A DNA stretch of 64,000 bases from Cercophora sp. LCS_1 (GCA_036250225.1 JAPZLL010000060.1:107072-171071), one strand, 5' to 3'. Counted from the first letter of the stretch, positions 13,072-25,772 are shown. Notes: generated by a model not told the origin, from the sequence alone. Numbers and translations: made by a program.

Positions 13072-15310
13072 GCGGGATTAATAGAGCATTGTCACTGTCA
13101 CTGTTTCCGTGTCATGGTCGGAAGAGAAGAAGACAGACGGACGGGACGACTGAAAGATTTGTGGGAAAGAGACGGAAAAAAGAAACAATACTAAGGAGGA
13201 TCTCCATTTTTCCAGGGACTGGGCTCTGGGTTTACTCCTGGTGTTTTTTTTTTTTCTTCTTCTTTCTCTTTCTCTCATTTCTTTTCACGTGTCATGTCAC
13301 ACCAGCCAGATACTTGGTATTTCAAACTATATTATTTTCTTTTCCAAATCCCATTATTTTTGTGTCAGCAGTGCAAATAAGGGGGGTTTTTTAAAGTTAG
13401 CGGGCTCGAAGCATGGGGAACTTGAAGAAACTTGTGCCAGTGTCATTTGAATCGTTTGAACCTAAACTGTATCATTGTATTCAAATGCATAGTTGTTTGT
13501 ATTTAAACTGATGGAGATTCCTGTCTCATCATTCACCGCCTGCAGTATCTGCAGCATGTTCAAGTCAGTCAGGGCTTTGGGGGGGCCAAGTTTGTTTGAG
13601 GGGGGCAAAAGAATGGAGCAAACGGATGAAATGCGGTGGCCAAATCTAGGTCCAGTGATATAAACAAGAACGACAAAAGCCCGCAACCGAGGCAACGCCA
13701 AGAGACGTGGTTAATATAAGGTGTGTATATTGCGGGGTGCCCGGATGCGTGGGCTGACGGCCCCCATGGGGGAGTGGGAGTGGTGTCACACCGCAGATGC
13801 CTCGGCTAGCTTCCGAGCAATCATCCTTTCTTTTCTTTCTTTTTTGTTTTTCACCGAACAGTAATCGGCGTGATTCTACCCGACTTTGTGGATCTATCTT
13901 ACCTTGGATTGTTTTATTTCACTTTTCTCGAAGAACGATGGGATGACAAACAGAAAAAAAAGATCGTCGCTGAAAGTTGAGAAGCAACCCTGGCCAGGAC
14001 ATCTGCCTAAACAGCGTGCCGTCCCCTCGGCGTTTATTTCAACCTTAATATCCCCCACTTATACCTTCCAGAAGCAGCAATGCGACGCCATGTTCCTGGC
14101 AGACAAGGGCCGCTGATAGGCTCTGCCGTAGATGAAAGGATTTGCACGTGTCGGTCATTTTTGTTGCTAATGCCTAGCCCTGCATATGAGTCTGTCATAT
14201 TTCCGAGGTCGCGGTCGGACTGTGATGGAGAGCGGGATGGCGAGGAATCTTTCCGGTTGGGTTGGAGTCAGTCGCAAGCATGGAGCAGGAGATTTCGGGG
14301 GTGCCAGCTGGAGATGTCATTCGTTGGTGGAAGAATGGTGGGTATGCTTGGCTGCCATGTGTGTAAATGGCCCGGGAATCTGGCAGGACGGGGTGGTAGT
14401 GGTATTTTGCCGGTGAATTTCTGGGGGATGAGTTTTCAGCTGTGGCGAGTCCGGAGTCCGGCAGCGTCTGGTGTGCGGCCAACTTGATTTTCAGAAAGGG
14501 AGAAATTTGAAATCCTGGATTTGTGAGCGGCGTGGGTTGCATTGCTTTCGGGTGCATGATATATGATAACCAAAAAGGGTGTCTCTAGATTGAGGGAGCA
14601 GCAGTCTCAACACCAAGTTGTGGTTCAAACGATGGTCATGGTAAAAACAACAGGACTTCAAGGATTTATTCCCTTCAAGAGGTGCACTTCAATATCAGTA
14701 GCTGCTTTTACGCAACTTGTTATCATTGTCTTACACCTAGCCGGGTGTTTGCTCGCTTCAGATCTCAGCAAAGGCTGCACAGATTTGCTCAGCATAGATG
14801 CAAGATACTTCAGCTTTGACGAGGAGTGTCGTACAAGATACAACATCTAAGGGGAGGGAATAATAGTGTACTAGGAGAAACCACATCCCAGTCTTTTTGT
14901 GAATCGTGTTTTTGCATTTTATCACTGTCGTGCGAGGAGAGGGGCGCCTCTTTCAATCCTAGAGGCATGGCCAATTTCAGCCCACATTTGTCTGTTTTGT
15001 CAACAGAACTTTTATCTTTCTTGCTTCGCACGCCCATGTTGATGTTTGTCAACATAGCCCCTTTTCGGGGGATCTCTCAGGGGCACCTTCCCTCAAGTCC
15101 ATGGGCCATCATGCATCGCCAACCCTGCCAAGCTAGTCGCCCCAATCAGTCAGCTCGACCCACTCACCGTTTCGCCTTCCACTCAGCTGAAGCCTCAACG
15201 CCAATTTTGCCCGGTCTCGGCTCATCACTCAACCCAACAACATCTCACTCACAACACCACAAACACACTCACTCAATACATCACCATCACCATCACCACC
15301 ACCGCCAAAA
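13072..15310. other. Non-coding interval
   Basis: 2.2 kb without a credible gene. It begins with a T-rich 3' UTR-like stretch (13,230-13,290) and has AT-rich patches near 13,480 and 14,560-14,860. It ends in a C-rich leader with CATCAC repeats (15,275-15,305) just before the next start codon. Confidence 0.5.
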
Positions 15311-16381
15311 ATGGACTCTCCCTACCAAAAATACCTCACGACCACAATCTCAGCAATCCAACTAGCAACCACCCTCTCCCGCGCCGTCCTCGTCACCCTG
15401 ACCACCCCCTCCCCCTCCGCATCCCCCATCTCAACCCTCAAACCCGACTCCTCCCCCGTCACCATCGCCGACCTCGCAATCCAAACCATTCTCACCCAGG
15501 TCCTCCTAACCGTCTTCCCGTCCCATCATCTCATCGCCGAAGAATCCTCCACCCCTCTCCGCAGCAACCCGGACCTCCTAGCAACCGTCCACTCCCTCAT
15601 CCTCACCCACGCGCGCGCCTCGCCATTCTGCTGGGAGAACGGATGTTCGGCCCTCGAGTCCGATCCAAATACCATCCTCGATGTTCTCGATAAAGCCAAC
15701 ACGCCGTCCATCGACCCGAATGTACCCACGTTTGTGATCGATCCGATTGATGGCACTGCCGCCTTCTTACAGGGCCAGCACTACGCGATCAACGTGGCGC
15801 TGTTACACGAGGGGAAGCAGGTTGCGTCCGTGGTGGCGTGTCCGCTTATGACGCCGACGTTGTCGACGACGCCGATTTCGGATCGGGATACCGCGCCTGA
15901 GGGGTCGATTTGTTATGCGGTCAAGGGGTATGGGGCTTGGTTGAGGAGTGTGGAGACTGTGCCGACGGATGAGGGGACGAGATTGCCTAGGCTGGATGGG
16001 AAGGGGAAGTTGGTGGGTGTTACGTCGCTGCGCACGGGGTCAGGGAGGGAGGATGTGCATCAGAGGGTTTCGGAGGAAGTGGGTGCCCTGTGGCCGGGGT
16101 GCGATTTGATTGGGTGGGTGCCGCGGTGGATTGTGATGGCGAGGGGGATGGGGAATGTGGTTGTTTGGGTCTATAAAAAGCAGGGGAGGCGGGCTAAGAT
16201 TTGGGACCATGCTGGGGCTGTGTTGTGTTTCGAGGAGGTTGGTGGGGTTGTGACGGATGTGAATGGACGAGAGATTGAGTGGAAGGGGAGACTGTTGGAT
16301 GGAAATGAGGGGTTTGTGGCAGCGGTTGGGGATGTTCATGGGACTTTGCTGGAGAAGCTGAGGGAGGCGTTGAAGCAATAA
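15311..16381 (+). CDS. 3'(2'),5'-bisphosphate nucleotidase, Met22/Hal2-like
   Basis: A single exon of 356 residues, essentially the length of yeast Met22 (357). Inositol-monophosphatase-fold motifs are in order: SPVTIADLAIQ (about 55), the metal-binding EESS (about 77), the core motif DPIDGT (about 144), and the C-terminal motif IWDHAGAVLCFEEVGG followed by VTDVNG. The enzyme removes the 3' phosphate from PAP/PAPS, a toxic by-product of sulfate assimilation. In yeast it is the salt-sensitive target of Na+ and Li+. The coding strand is unusual: C-rich with almost only C-ended codons up to about 15,760, then abruptly G- and T-rich. The same polarity recurs in other genes of this window. Confidence 0.93.
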   Translation: MDSPYQKYLTTTISAIQLATTLSRAVLVTLTTPSPSASPISTLKPDSSPVTIADLAIQTILTQVLLTVFPSHHLIAEESSTPLRSNPDLLATVHSLILTHARASPFCWENGCSALESDPNTILDVLDKANTPSIDPNVPTFVIDPIDGTAAFLQGQHYAINVALLHEGKQVASVVACPLMTPTLSTTPISDRDTAPEGSICYAVKGYGAWLRSVETVPTDEGTRLPRLDGKGKLVGVTSLRTGSGREDVHQRVSEEVGALWPGCDLIGWVPRWIVMARGMGNVVVWVYKKQGRRAKIWDHAGAVLCFEEVGGVVTDVNGREIEWKGRLLDGNEGFVAAVGDVHGTLLEKLREALKQ

Positions 16382-18858
16382 GCGGACTGTATAGCATCCA
16401 CGAGTGTCGCCAGCACTCGAAGAGGCGTTTGTTGAGCGACTATAGATAACGCAACCAAAAACCCGACCCAGGAACGAAGCAGGCGGTTCGGATATATAAG
16501 AACACCGTTTAGTGACTGCAAGGCCAACATGGCCTTCGGCGTTGGAAAAGGCACTAGTGGTGATAAAGCGAACCTATTGGTCCTTTGTCTTGTGCATGGT
16601 CGACACCCTGACTACATAATATCCGGTAGTAAGGGCAACGTTGATAGGGGAATCCGGCGGTGTAGTCGTTGCGTGTCACAAACAAACAAGGAATCAGAGA
16701 AAGGTAAACAACCTGTCAGGGGTCATCTCAACACCACGATCGCAGCACATCTGTCCTTGGTCTCTCCTTGTCAACTGAGAGTGCACAGCCGCCACTGTCT
16801 AAACGTTTCGTCGTGCCGAATGGAAATTGTCAAGCCGTCAGCAGTAAAGGTAAAGGCAAACCCTATTATTGACAGTCTGCTTCATCCTCAACACCGAGCA
16901 ACTATTTTGGTAATCCCAAGTTGGGATTCCCAACTCATAAATAGATTTCTATTGAATCATGAGCTCAAGCGCAGTAATTTTAAAAGTTCAGGTGTCCTGA
17001 ATTCCACTTTGCATCTCTTCTCAATGAACCTTCGCCTGGAACTAGCTCCTAAGGCATTTTGATCAGCAGGACTCCAGTCGTCATACTGTGTATGATTGCA
17101 TAGAATCGGCTTGCCCCCCAACAAAAGTTTCCGTCCTGAGCAGTATCAAACAAATCAAAAGAGTTGCACTGTCAAAGATTACGAACGTCTCATGAAGCAA
17201 GGTTCTCAGGGCTCGCAGACACGCTTCATCGACATTCACATCACATTTGCGACTAAACTTCAAGAAGCACGGGGCCATACTTGTCCAAACAAACCTAGTC
17301 TATAACCTTCATTATCATGTACCCTGCACACATAAATCCAAAGCACGAGAAGGATCCCGCATCGCCATGTTCAGAACACAAATGCAAGCCCGGCCAGCAA
17401 GACAGTCAAATCACAACAATCGCAAAACACAACAGCCTCTCAAGAACACGCTCAATGCCCAACTACACCTCTGATGAAATCTCTATCCACCTCCCGCTCC
17501 CAACACGCTCCTACCCCGAAAAGACCACATTGCGTCCCACAGCCACGCCACAACAAATCATCCAAACTCATCCATCATCCGCCATTTCCGTCCAGTGCCA
17601 TCATCCTCATGCTCATGCTCATCTCTCATCCATCCCCTTCCCCCGCTCCACCCCTCACTCAACCATGCCATGTGCCATTCTCCCTCCGTGTCTCCGCCAT
17701 ATGCGTTCTCCGTTTCATTCTCATCCGTGCCCAACCCCACCAGAGCAAGCAAGCAAAGCCAATACGCAAAAGCATATGCAATCGCAAAAACAACGCCAGG
17801 GCCCACCCGCAAACACCCGGTCTACACATCATCATCAAATAGAAACGTTCCCTCTCGAAACCATTAATTCAGCGCTGGGGCCCTGGCGATGCAAACAAAA
17901 CACAAGCCAAATATGAAAAGGGAAAACAACAACCATCCGTGCTTTTATAATTCCGGCAGTCAAAGGCGTCAGAAATCCCACAGCAAACGTCCTGACATGA
18001 ACCGAACCGAGTGTCAGCGTTAGGTAGACAGAATGGGGTGGCGGGAGCATAATTTTGGTGTATTAGGTGTGCGGTATCTCTGCCTGCGCGGACGGACCGA
18101 AAGTGTAACCCAAGTCCGCCGGGCAGAGGACGTAGTCATAGCCATCTAAGACATGACGTCGTTATCCATAACAGTCGTAAAGGCGTTGCGGCGCTGGCCG
18201 GCTCTGCTTGACAGGGGTCGCAAGAAACGCGTCCTGCGGGTCGGGGCCGTGCAGAGGCGAGCCAGGCAATGGCGTAAATGGTTGCCCATGTAGGTGTAAA
18301 TGATCTTGTATCCCATATTCTTCGTCTCTTTCGGGTTTCATTGTCGCGGTAGATCGTCGTCGTCATGTGCTGGTAAGGGGGCCAATGCGAAAGCGGCACC
18401 GCCGAGGTGCCGAACCCATGGTCAATGTGCATGAGGGGAGAGCAAACTAGTCAAAAGCCCAATACCAGCCGTCCCGAGAAGCAAGATATTAGGAAGTGTT
18501 GCGAAAAAAAAAAACGAAGAGAGAAGCGTTGTCGTTATACATTCATCGGTCAGTCCAGCGTACAGTCCAGCGTGGGGATCAAGGCGCCCAGCGAAGTCGT
18601 GCCCAACGGTTGAAGGTGACATTGTGGTATCAAGCGTTGGCCTTCAAGGTAGTGTAAAACAATGAAGCCGAGCTGTTCCATGAATCGGGACTGGGTAGTG
18701 GTTGCGGCGACGAGAGTGAACAGACACGTCGACGAAAGGCGTGTGACAGAGGCAAAAACGGCAGCAACACGTCATTTCTGCCGTCATTGCACTTCGACCG
18801 AGAGGCGTACTATGCCGCGCCCGAGATACCTGTATAAATCGAGCCCGGGGTGATGCGA
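16382..18858. other. Non-coding interval
   Basis: 2.5 kb with no gene I can support. It contains AT-richer sequence at 16,850-17,350, a C-rich, G-poor stretch at 17,330-17,830 that opens low-complexity frames, and probably the 3' UTR of the following - strand gene from about 18,400. Confidence 0.5.
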
Positions 18859-20891
18859 CTACTGAAACCGCGAGGCCGAAGACGTAGCGTTACGGACAGC
18901 CGTGTCCGACGAGTCTGCCTGTTGGTCAGATATGTATCGAGGAAGAAACGCTAGTCTCGTTACTCACCACTCCCGCGCTGAATGTGACCGTTAGTGCGGT
19001 TCCGTCCGGAGAAGCCTGTGTTCTCACCCCAATCGCCGCTTGGTCCGTGAGGTTGACGCTCAGGAACGTTGCGTGTGCTTGACCCGTTCATGCCGGGTCG
19101 CTGGCTACCAATAGTGCCGGGGTTCTCGCGGCGCCGAAGCTGGTTGCCGTTGAATGTGTCGTTCAGTGACATGGACCCCAGGTCGGGGATCAGATGCGAG
19201 GGATCGGCGTTCGAGTTCGTGCCGGGTGTCGTGGGCGTCGTGAGCGCGCTGCTCTGGCTACCCAGATTGGCGCTGTACTCGCCGTACTGGGCAACGTTGG
19301 ACCCGTGGGCTTGGCCGTACCCCGACGCAGACAGCGATGGGCTCGGGGTGTAGGAGCGCAGGTCGGCAAACGACTTGACGCCACGAAGAGCATTGAGACC
19401 GCCATCAGGGCTGTCAGGAAGCTCAAGAGTCGGTCCATGTCTGCCCTGCCTCCCCAATGTGCCATACTGGCTCGTTGCGCTTCCTCGGCTTTCAGCAAAA
19501 TCGATGGTAGCAGCACGGCTCAGTCCTCGACGGTGCGCATCGGCCGAGACACCAGGCGGCAAATGCATGGTCTGCGTGGTTCCCGTATCCTTGACAACAT
19601 GGAGCTGTCGGTGCTGGCCTTCTCCCACGGAGCGGTGCTCAAGGCCCATGTTGTGCGCCAAAATGTGGACGGTCCGTCGCTGCTGGGGCGTGATGGTGCT
19701 GGGGAACACAATGATCTCACGGTTGGGGTCGTTCCGGAAAAGCGTCAGCTCAGTGTAGAAGCTCAGTGTATCTGGGTTGTTGAGATCCACATCGCCTATG
19801 ATCTGCGGGTTAGAGCGGGCGGATGGCGCGAGCTGTGCTGCCGACGACTTACGCAAGGGCGAGTTGCGGGACCTGGCGGTGTGGGCGGCATTCAGCGAAT
19901 GCATCGACGATTGTGTGTGCAGGGGGATGGGCTGGTGCTGTTCCTCCAGTTGGCCGCGCTTCTCGCGCTTCTCACGCTCAATGCGCTCCCTCTCATGCTC
20001 CGGCAACATCTTTTTGTACTCCACCCTCAGCTTCCTTCCCTGCACCTCGTAGCCATTTAGCTGCTCTATCACCGTCTGTGTGTCCATGGGGCTCTGGAAG
20101 TTGGCAAAAGCAAGACCTCGGAAGATGCCATTGTCAAAGTGGTAGTTGAAGGCATAGGGCTGCGGCAGCCCAAGCTCGGCCAGGAGGGCTGTCAGCATCT
20201 CACGCCTGACGTTGAATGGAATGTTCTTGATAACAATCGCGGTAGGGATGAGATCGCTGTTCGGCGCCTTGGGGTCATGTCGCGGATCGTACATGTTATT
20301 ACCATAGCCGTGACGATCGTTCCCAAAACTGCCGTCGCCGTTCATGTGACCCATGGGTTGGTTGAAGGCGACGGCCGAATACTGAGTCGAAGGGGTGTTG
20401 AGAGCTTGGCTGCCAAGGCCAGGCTGTTCGGGCATCGTCCATTCCTAAATGGGAGAAGAGAAAGAAAATGTCAGACGTGCACAGAGCGACAAGGATGCAA
20501 AATTGGGAGGACAAACAGAGGGAATGGCTGCTCTGCGCGCGCCAGGGCGCATCCTGCTGTCACCACCCATGGCGCCGTTGACCGTGTTGGCACCGCCATT
20601 GTAGGGCCACTGCGCCCCCCCGAGAAAACCATTGTCAAAGCCGGGCGAGGGAACTATCCTGTTGTGCCTGAAGGCGTTGCTGTCGTACGAGTTGAAGCGG
20701 TCATCGTTGGGAAACAGACCCGCTGGCGATTGGCCTGCGGGGTCCATCTGCCGCTGGTTCATGCGATTGACGTTGGGCAACCCGGCTGTGGTGTTGTAGC
20801 CCGGCCTCGAAGAGCTTGGGGACCGATTTGGGTTGGTCATGTAGCCGTTGTTGAAGAAGAGCTCTGGTTGCTGGTTCATCGTCTCGGGCAT
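18859..20891 (-). CDS. R3H and RRM domain RNA-binding protein, Pin4/Cip1/Cip2-like
   Basis: Three exons on the - strand: 20517..20891, 18968..20444 and 18859..18914, giving 635 residues. Intron 1 is GTTTGT...TTTAG and phase 0. Intron 2 is GTGAGT...CAGGCAG, 53 bp with a CTGAC branch site. The N-terminus is Asn/Gly/Pro-rich (MPETMNQQPELFFNNGYM). The RRM spans about 191-268 with RNP motifs TAIVIKNIPF and RGLAFANF. A charged helix follows (ERERIEREKREKRG). The R3H domain spans about 345-415, with LSFYTELTLFRND and RTVHILAHNMGLEHRSVG. The tail is Ser/Pro/Gly-rich. Relatives Pin4 and Cip1/Cip2 act in DNA-damage and stress mRNA regulation. If intron 2 is retained, translation stops at 18,960 after GSGE. 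An upstream exon is possible, because the frame stays open past the ATG to a TTTTGCTAG acceptor-like site. Confidence 0.85.
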
Positions 20892-23856
20892 CTCCGTCTT
20901 AATGTTGAGTCCAAATGCTCGGGGCGTGTGATGTCGTCGGGGGACGATCGAGACAGCTCAGTTGGTGTCCGACCGACTAGCAAAAGCCAAACCCAGATTT
21001 CCGCTGCTGCAAAAAAAGGCGGCGACTCCCAACGCCGGTTGGAACAAAAAGGCGGGACAAAGGCCCTAGGAGATTCGCCAAAAAAAAAAAATGAATGCCG
21101 ACGCCGCCTTTCTGGGCTGGACGACAAGACGACGGGTTGCGGGATGAGGATTTCTTCGGTCGGGTGGAGAGGGGCGTGATTTTTCAATGACGCGGAAAAC
21201 GTTGCAGGCGTCGCCGAAGAAGGGGAAAAAAAAAAACCTGGGCCCACCGTAGCAAATGTTAGGGGGCCGTCGGAAGCGAGAGAGGCCGGCGGGCTTGGTG
21301 CGTTCGCGTCGGGGCGTGGGATGCGCTCGAGTCGTCACTTCGTTCTGCACGTTTGGGCGTGCTTCGTCAAGGTCGTGAGGTGCAAAGGTGGTGGTGCAAA
21401 AGGGACCACTGAGAAATCGGGATTGGGTTGGAGAGGAGGATTGATGCAAGGAGCCGGAGGGAGATGTTAGCAGGTTTGGGTGGCAGGTGCGTGCGTCTGT
21501 CAGAGGGGAGCAGGTGCTGGCGCCAGGCGATCCTGGCAGCCCACTCATTTTTTGTGTGCGTCCGTCCCCGTGCGTTTTGGAGCGAGCACCAGTCAGTCGG
21601 GGCCACCCGTGCCCCTCGCACCCGCAGAGCTCGAAAAGGCGGGTTGACTCGGCCACGGCGCACGCGAAAACGGCTATTGCCTCGGGGACTCGCGCGGAAC
21701 GGCCCCTGATTTGTTGTTTTTGTTGTTTTGGATTGAGATATATTGACTCTGCTACTTTTGCATCATCGTCGTCGGGTTTCGACGCCAGGAGGCTAAATCG
21801 GGGACCAAACAAGCGGGAGGGAGCGGCAACTCGATCCTGGTTTGGTGGAGCATCGCTGGTTCAGAGGATCCTCGACCCCGGCAGAGGCGAACTCGATGCA
21901 TTTCCAGGCAAACAACGAACAGCAAAAGAGGTGCACCCCGTTTGCCCTGCTAAGCCAGGCTCTCGCCGCCTGTAGATCATCGTCCAGAGCAAGGCTACTA
22001 TGCTTTGCGTTGTTGGGAGATGTTCCAATAAGCTCTCCCAAGCATTTCTGGGCGCTTTTGGCTGGAAGGCACGGCTCTGAGTCGGGATGTTTACCCATTT
22101 TTTGTCACCCAGCTGCCTGGGTCCCCCCAATTCAGCAGAAAGAACGGCCAAGGCAGAAACCGCAGAGCGCTCATGGGAATCTGCATGCCGTCTGTCGTGT
22201 GAGGGTGTGACCGGTGAACAAGACTGGCTGCTTCTTCAGTCAAGTGCACATGAGCAGTGCGATTGGTTGGGCGGGACGTCCAAGGACACCAGAGGGACGG
22301 GTGATGGCTGGACCAGGACATCAGGGGGCTCATGCGGCCCACAACATCAAGCAGTGTTGGCGAATGGGATTGGCTTCCCTCTGCTAGGCTTCTGCAGCGC
22401 GGGCGGGAGAGATGGTTGGGGAGAAACTCGAACAGGCTCATTCTTTGCATCCAACTGCGCAGCAGGCAAGCACACCTCCCTCCAACGTGGTGCGCAGATG
22501 GCCAAACCACCCAGCAGGGCAGCGACGGGAGCGTTTCCGTAGTGTCGAGATGGCAATGGCGATGCCGAAGCGATGGAGCACCGTCGGGTGACCAGGGGGT
22601 CGTGGTGGGGAGATGCGCCTACAATTTAATTGTGCAGCCGCAGCCCCAGCTAGGCCAACCCCTGAGAATCGCTCGTCGGGACCAATACGATCTGCTGGCT
22701 GTGGCAATGCTGATTGCTGCGGGGACCGCAATTCCAAAAGCCCAGCAAGCCCAGCCCTCACGGGGCGCCGTCCCGGCGTGGGGAAAAGGAGGAGGCAAGC
22801 TTGAAATGAGAGTGGGAGGGCTGGCCAGGCGGCGGGGCGGGGCTCTGGGCGAGTCGGTCACCGGCTGTTGTTTGTGGCCAATCCCTCGACGGCGAGTTGC
22901 ATTGTTGGGGCAGGAGCGAGGTTGGAAGCAAAATGAAGCTGGACTTGCGGGCTCGACAGACACCCTTTTTTTTTTTTTTTTGGCTGCAGTTATTTTGTCA
23001 TGCGGGTCTCAGGTGATGGGCAAAAGCAAAGCGGCAGATGCATCGCAGCCCAATCACTACCGCATGCAATCTTGGGCGACAACCCGGCAACCAACAGAGA
23101 GACGAACAGCAGTCAACACCGACAGATGGCGGACAAAAAAAGGGGTAAATCAGCAAGTTCAAGGCCCGCATTCCAGACAGAAGCAAGGGATTTCCCTAAT
23201 ATCTCCTGGGACCTTCTCCAAGCTTGCCAAGTGGAAGCTCTTCGTCTTTTTATTGGAAATGCAGTGGTTGTTGATACTATGCCATGCCTGCAGCAAGGTA
23301 AACTGGAATCACCAAAACAGCACAAGAAACCCATACACCGAATTTTCCAACAGCACCCAATAGCTTCAAGCTGTGATCCATTCCCAGCAGGCATCCAATA
23401 CTATTTCCAACTCAAAATACTACGCTTGGAGGAAAGCGTATCAAATATTTTAATTGCATCGAAAATTACTTCTAAGCCTTTTTTTTGTGAAGATGTGTCC
23501 CCTTGGGCTTTTTGAATACCTCTGGAGTTTGATGTAGGACGCGTGCTTGGCAAACGGACAAGTGCACCTTTTTTCTGTTGGCCAGCGGACCGACATCTGT
23601 CATGCAAGCACAGATCATCAGGTCGCATGCCAGGAACGGATGGTTGTCTGTTATGCCAGTAATTATGCAGCAATCGCTTAGCTCAAACTTGGTGCCATCT
23701 AACGTGAATTCTTCCGCCGACCGCTGGACAAATCCGCAAACCCAATCGGCGCCGACCTCCGTCCACCCCCGAGCATCTCAACCCCTGAAATCCCGCGCCC
23801 CGGCCCCGTCCAGGTCAGTCTTGGCCCGCTCCATTCCAGCCGACAGCCTCCGGGAC
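20892..23856. other. Long upstream region of the R3H/RRM gene, with homopolymer tracts
   Basis: About 3 kb without a gene I can support. Poly(A)/poly(T) tracts lie at 21,081-21,091, 21,227-21,237 and 22,966-22,981 (T16). Long open frames on the + strand, such as 22,332-23,363, have no recognisable domain and overlap frames on the other strand. This is probably the promoter and long leader of the R3H/RRM gene plus intergenic spacer. Confidence 0.5.
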
Positions 23857-24480
23857 TCAGTCGCGATCCAGTCCAGTCGTCCAGAAAATGAAGCACTCTG
23901 CAACCAGACACCAAAATGTCAAGCTCGGTGATGTGTTTTCTGCATCAGCGCCATACGAATACTCCCCGTTCTGATGACGCCAATCAGAAATGTACTCGTA
24001 CTTCTTGTCGATGTTGCGAAGAAGAAACCAAACTGGCCCAAGCAACCCGATGGCCCGGAACAGCCTATCAAGAAGTCAGCATATCCCGCTGAATCAAGAG
24101 ATTGGATGATGCACCCACATGTTGACGTATACGACGACTGCGTAGGTGATAAACAACGGGTCTTTCTGCGCAAATCTCGAGTCCACATGTTTGGGACAGA
24201 AGCCGACCAGGATGGCGAGCATCGCAACCTCTCCATACAAACACAAGGGTCTGCGATGAAGCCACTTCTTGCCGAACCACGGCCTGCGATCCATCCACTC
24301 ACGAGAATGAACCGAACTGCAGAAGAAAAGCAAAGCACACAACAGGCTCGTAAGGTATGCCCCACTGACCAACAGACTCTTGTCGGCCCACTTGTCTCGA
24401 CAAGCCAACCCAATACCGATCGCCAAGGGGAGAAGAGCCAAAGCGAAGTGGAAGGAGCCACCGCAAAGCTTCACAAGCTT
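23857..24480 (-). CDS. Predicted polytopic membrane protein (5' end unresolved)
   Basis: Two C-terminal exons are clear: 24119..24480 (5' limit uncertain) and 23857..24064. They are joined by a 54-bp GTGGGT...GATAG intron with a CTGAC branch site, restoring VVVYVNMLFRAIGLLGPVWF. About five hydrophobic segments are visible: FHFALALLPLAIGIGLA, SLLVSGAYLTSLLCALLFF, GEVAMLAILVGF, LFITYAVVVYVNMLF with the following LLGPVWFLL, and LTFWCLVAECFIFW. It ends WTTGLDRD. I do not recognise the family. No ATG opens this frame upstream, so an earlier exon is required. The best candidate is at 24,657-24,801, described separately. The hydrophobic pattern and clean splice site argue for a real gene. Confidence 0.55.
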
Positions 24481-24656
24481 AGCCTTCTTGTATCTCCTCT
24501 TGCATGCACCATGCTATTGTTCATCGGGATTGTGTTCGTCTTCGACAGGTGGAGTATCTTCTCTGCACCATTTACAGGACCAGACCGGTAGCATATGGGC
24601 ATAATATTCATCGGCGTATGTCAGCAACCTCCACTGTCAGTCATGGTGCAACTCAC

Positions 24657-24801
24657 TCTTTTCCAACGTCTTCGGAGGCGGGGCCTTTTGGATTCCCCCC
24701 CCGGCGCTTGCAATGTGGTCGTCCTCGCGAGCGTAAGGGTTCTGAACCTGTTCCGGGGCCGATTCCCGGTTCGCTTGCTGTCTGTGCTTCCGTCTCGCCA
24801 T
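24657..24801 (-). CDS. Candidate first exon, basic N-terminus, possibly of the downstream membrane protein
   Basis: ATG at 24,801 opens 48 codons starting MARRKHRQQANRESAPEQVQ and ending KTLEK, then a strong GTGAGT donor. The same frame continues through a TGA (24,628-24,630), 39 open codons including VWSCKWCREDTPPVEDEHNP, a TAG (about 24,508-24,510), and then the membrane-protein frame, so all three blocks are in one frame. The GTGAGT donor is phase 1 and does not match the visible acceptors. A weaker GTTGCA donor (phase 2) would match AG sites at about 24,492-24,497. It may instead be a small separate gene. Confidence 0.35.
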
Positions 24802-25772
24802 CTTTGTGCTGAATAGTTGTGGATGCCGTGCTTGGTCGAGTACTCGAATCGAGAGGGATGGGTAGTCGATGGATGACGGGATCGTACGGCGACAGAACGA
24901 CTAAGCAACAGCGAATGGTGACAGTGATGGTGATGTCAAACAATGACGGCGAATGCTGGACGATCGATGAAGCTTGGAGAAAGATTGCAAGCAAAGCCAA
25001 GTTGAGCACAAAGATTTGAGCTGGTGCAGTCTCGGCTGGCTGTGTTTACGGGCAACTGCGAGTTACATCTGCAGGCAGGCGCTCCCCCACGGCGACTATC
25101 GCGGAAGCGACATCCGGAGCCGTGTCCTGTTTGCCATGTGAGAGTCGGGGCTGCTTCAGCTGCGATGCGGTCCGAGGGACGACCAAGTCCCTGACAAAAT
25201 AAACTGCACGCTAACAAACTCAGAGGCATCTTTGTTTCTAGAAATGGGGTCGAGGTACTATTGAAGACATCTTTGTTTTAAGAAGTAAGGCCAAGGTATT
25301 ATCCACGCCATCAGATAATATTCTACAGGCCTTAGATGATACCCTCAGCAGTGGAGATATTATTTGTATGCCTATTAGGAAGCAAGCCAACCGGTGGAGA
25401 TGATTCAAAGAGGCCTCAAGCGTATTCAGCATACACAGATCTGGCTCTCCCTGGGCGCCACTAAAGCCAACTTCACCACGTTTCGGCCTCTATCTATTGT
25501 AAAACCGCTTTGTTACACACAAATGGCGTCTTCAGCTTCGAACGGATGCCTAATTGAAAACAAGAACAAGCCAATTCAATACTACGCAGGCAATGTGGTA
25601 GTAGCGGTGTTCTAGAAACACGTAGAGGCGTTAGCGGGTCAGGGTCACACATGGAGCGGTATGTTAAAAACGAAAAGTGTGTGTGCCAAAAATAAAGCTC
25701 TTCTATTTCTGTCGTGTGTTCAGATACATGCGAAGCCGAGACCTGTCCTTGTCGGCTCAACCGACACCATCA
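24802..25772. other. Intergenic region
   Basis: This lies between two - strand genes. It includes the probable promoter of the gene starting at 24,801 and the 3' UTR of the zinc-finger gene. Sequence at 25,240-25,400 is AT-richer than its surroundings. No gene is supported. Confidence 0.5.

Noticed and set aside
17317..17916. 199-codon + strand frame in the 16.4-18.9 kb interval
   Set aside because: Low-complexity Pro/His/Thr sequence from C-rich DNA with no conserved feature.
22332..23363. 343-codon + strand frame
   Set aside because: No recognisable domain, contains a poly-Phe run made by a T16 tract, and overlaps equally long frames on the other strand.
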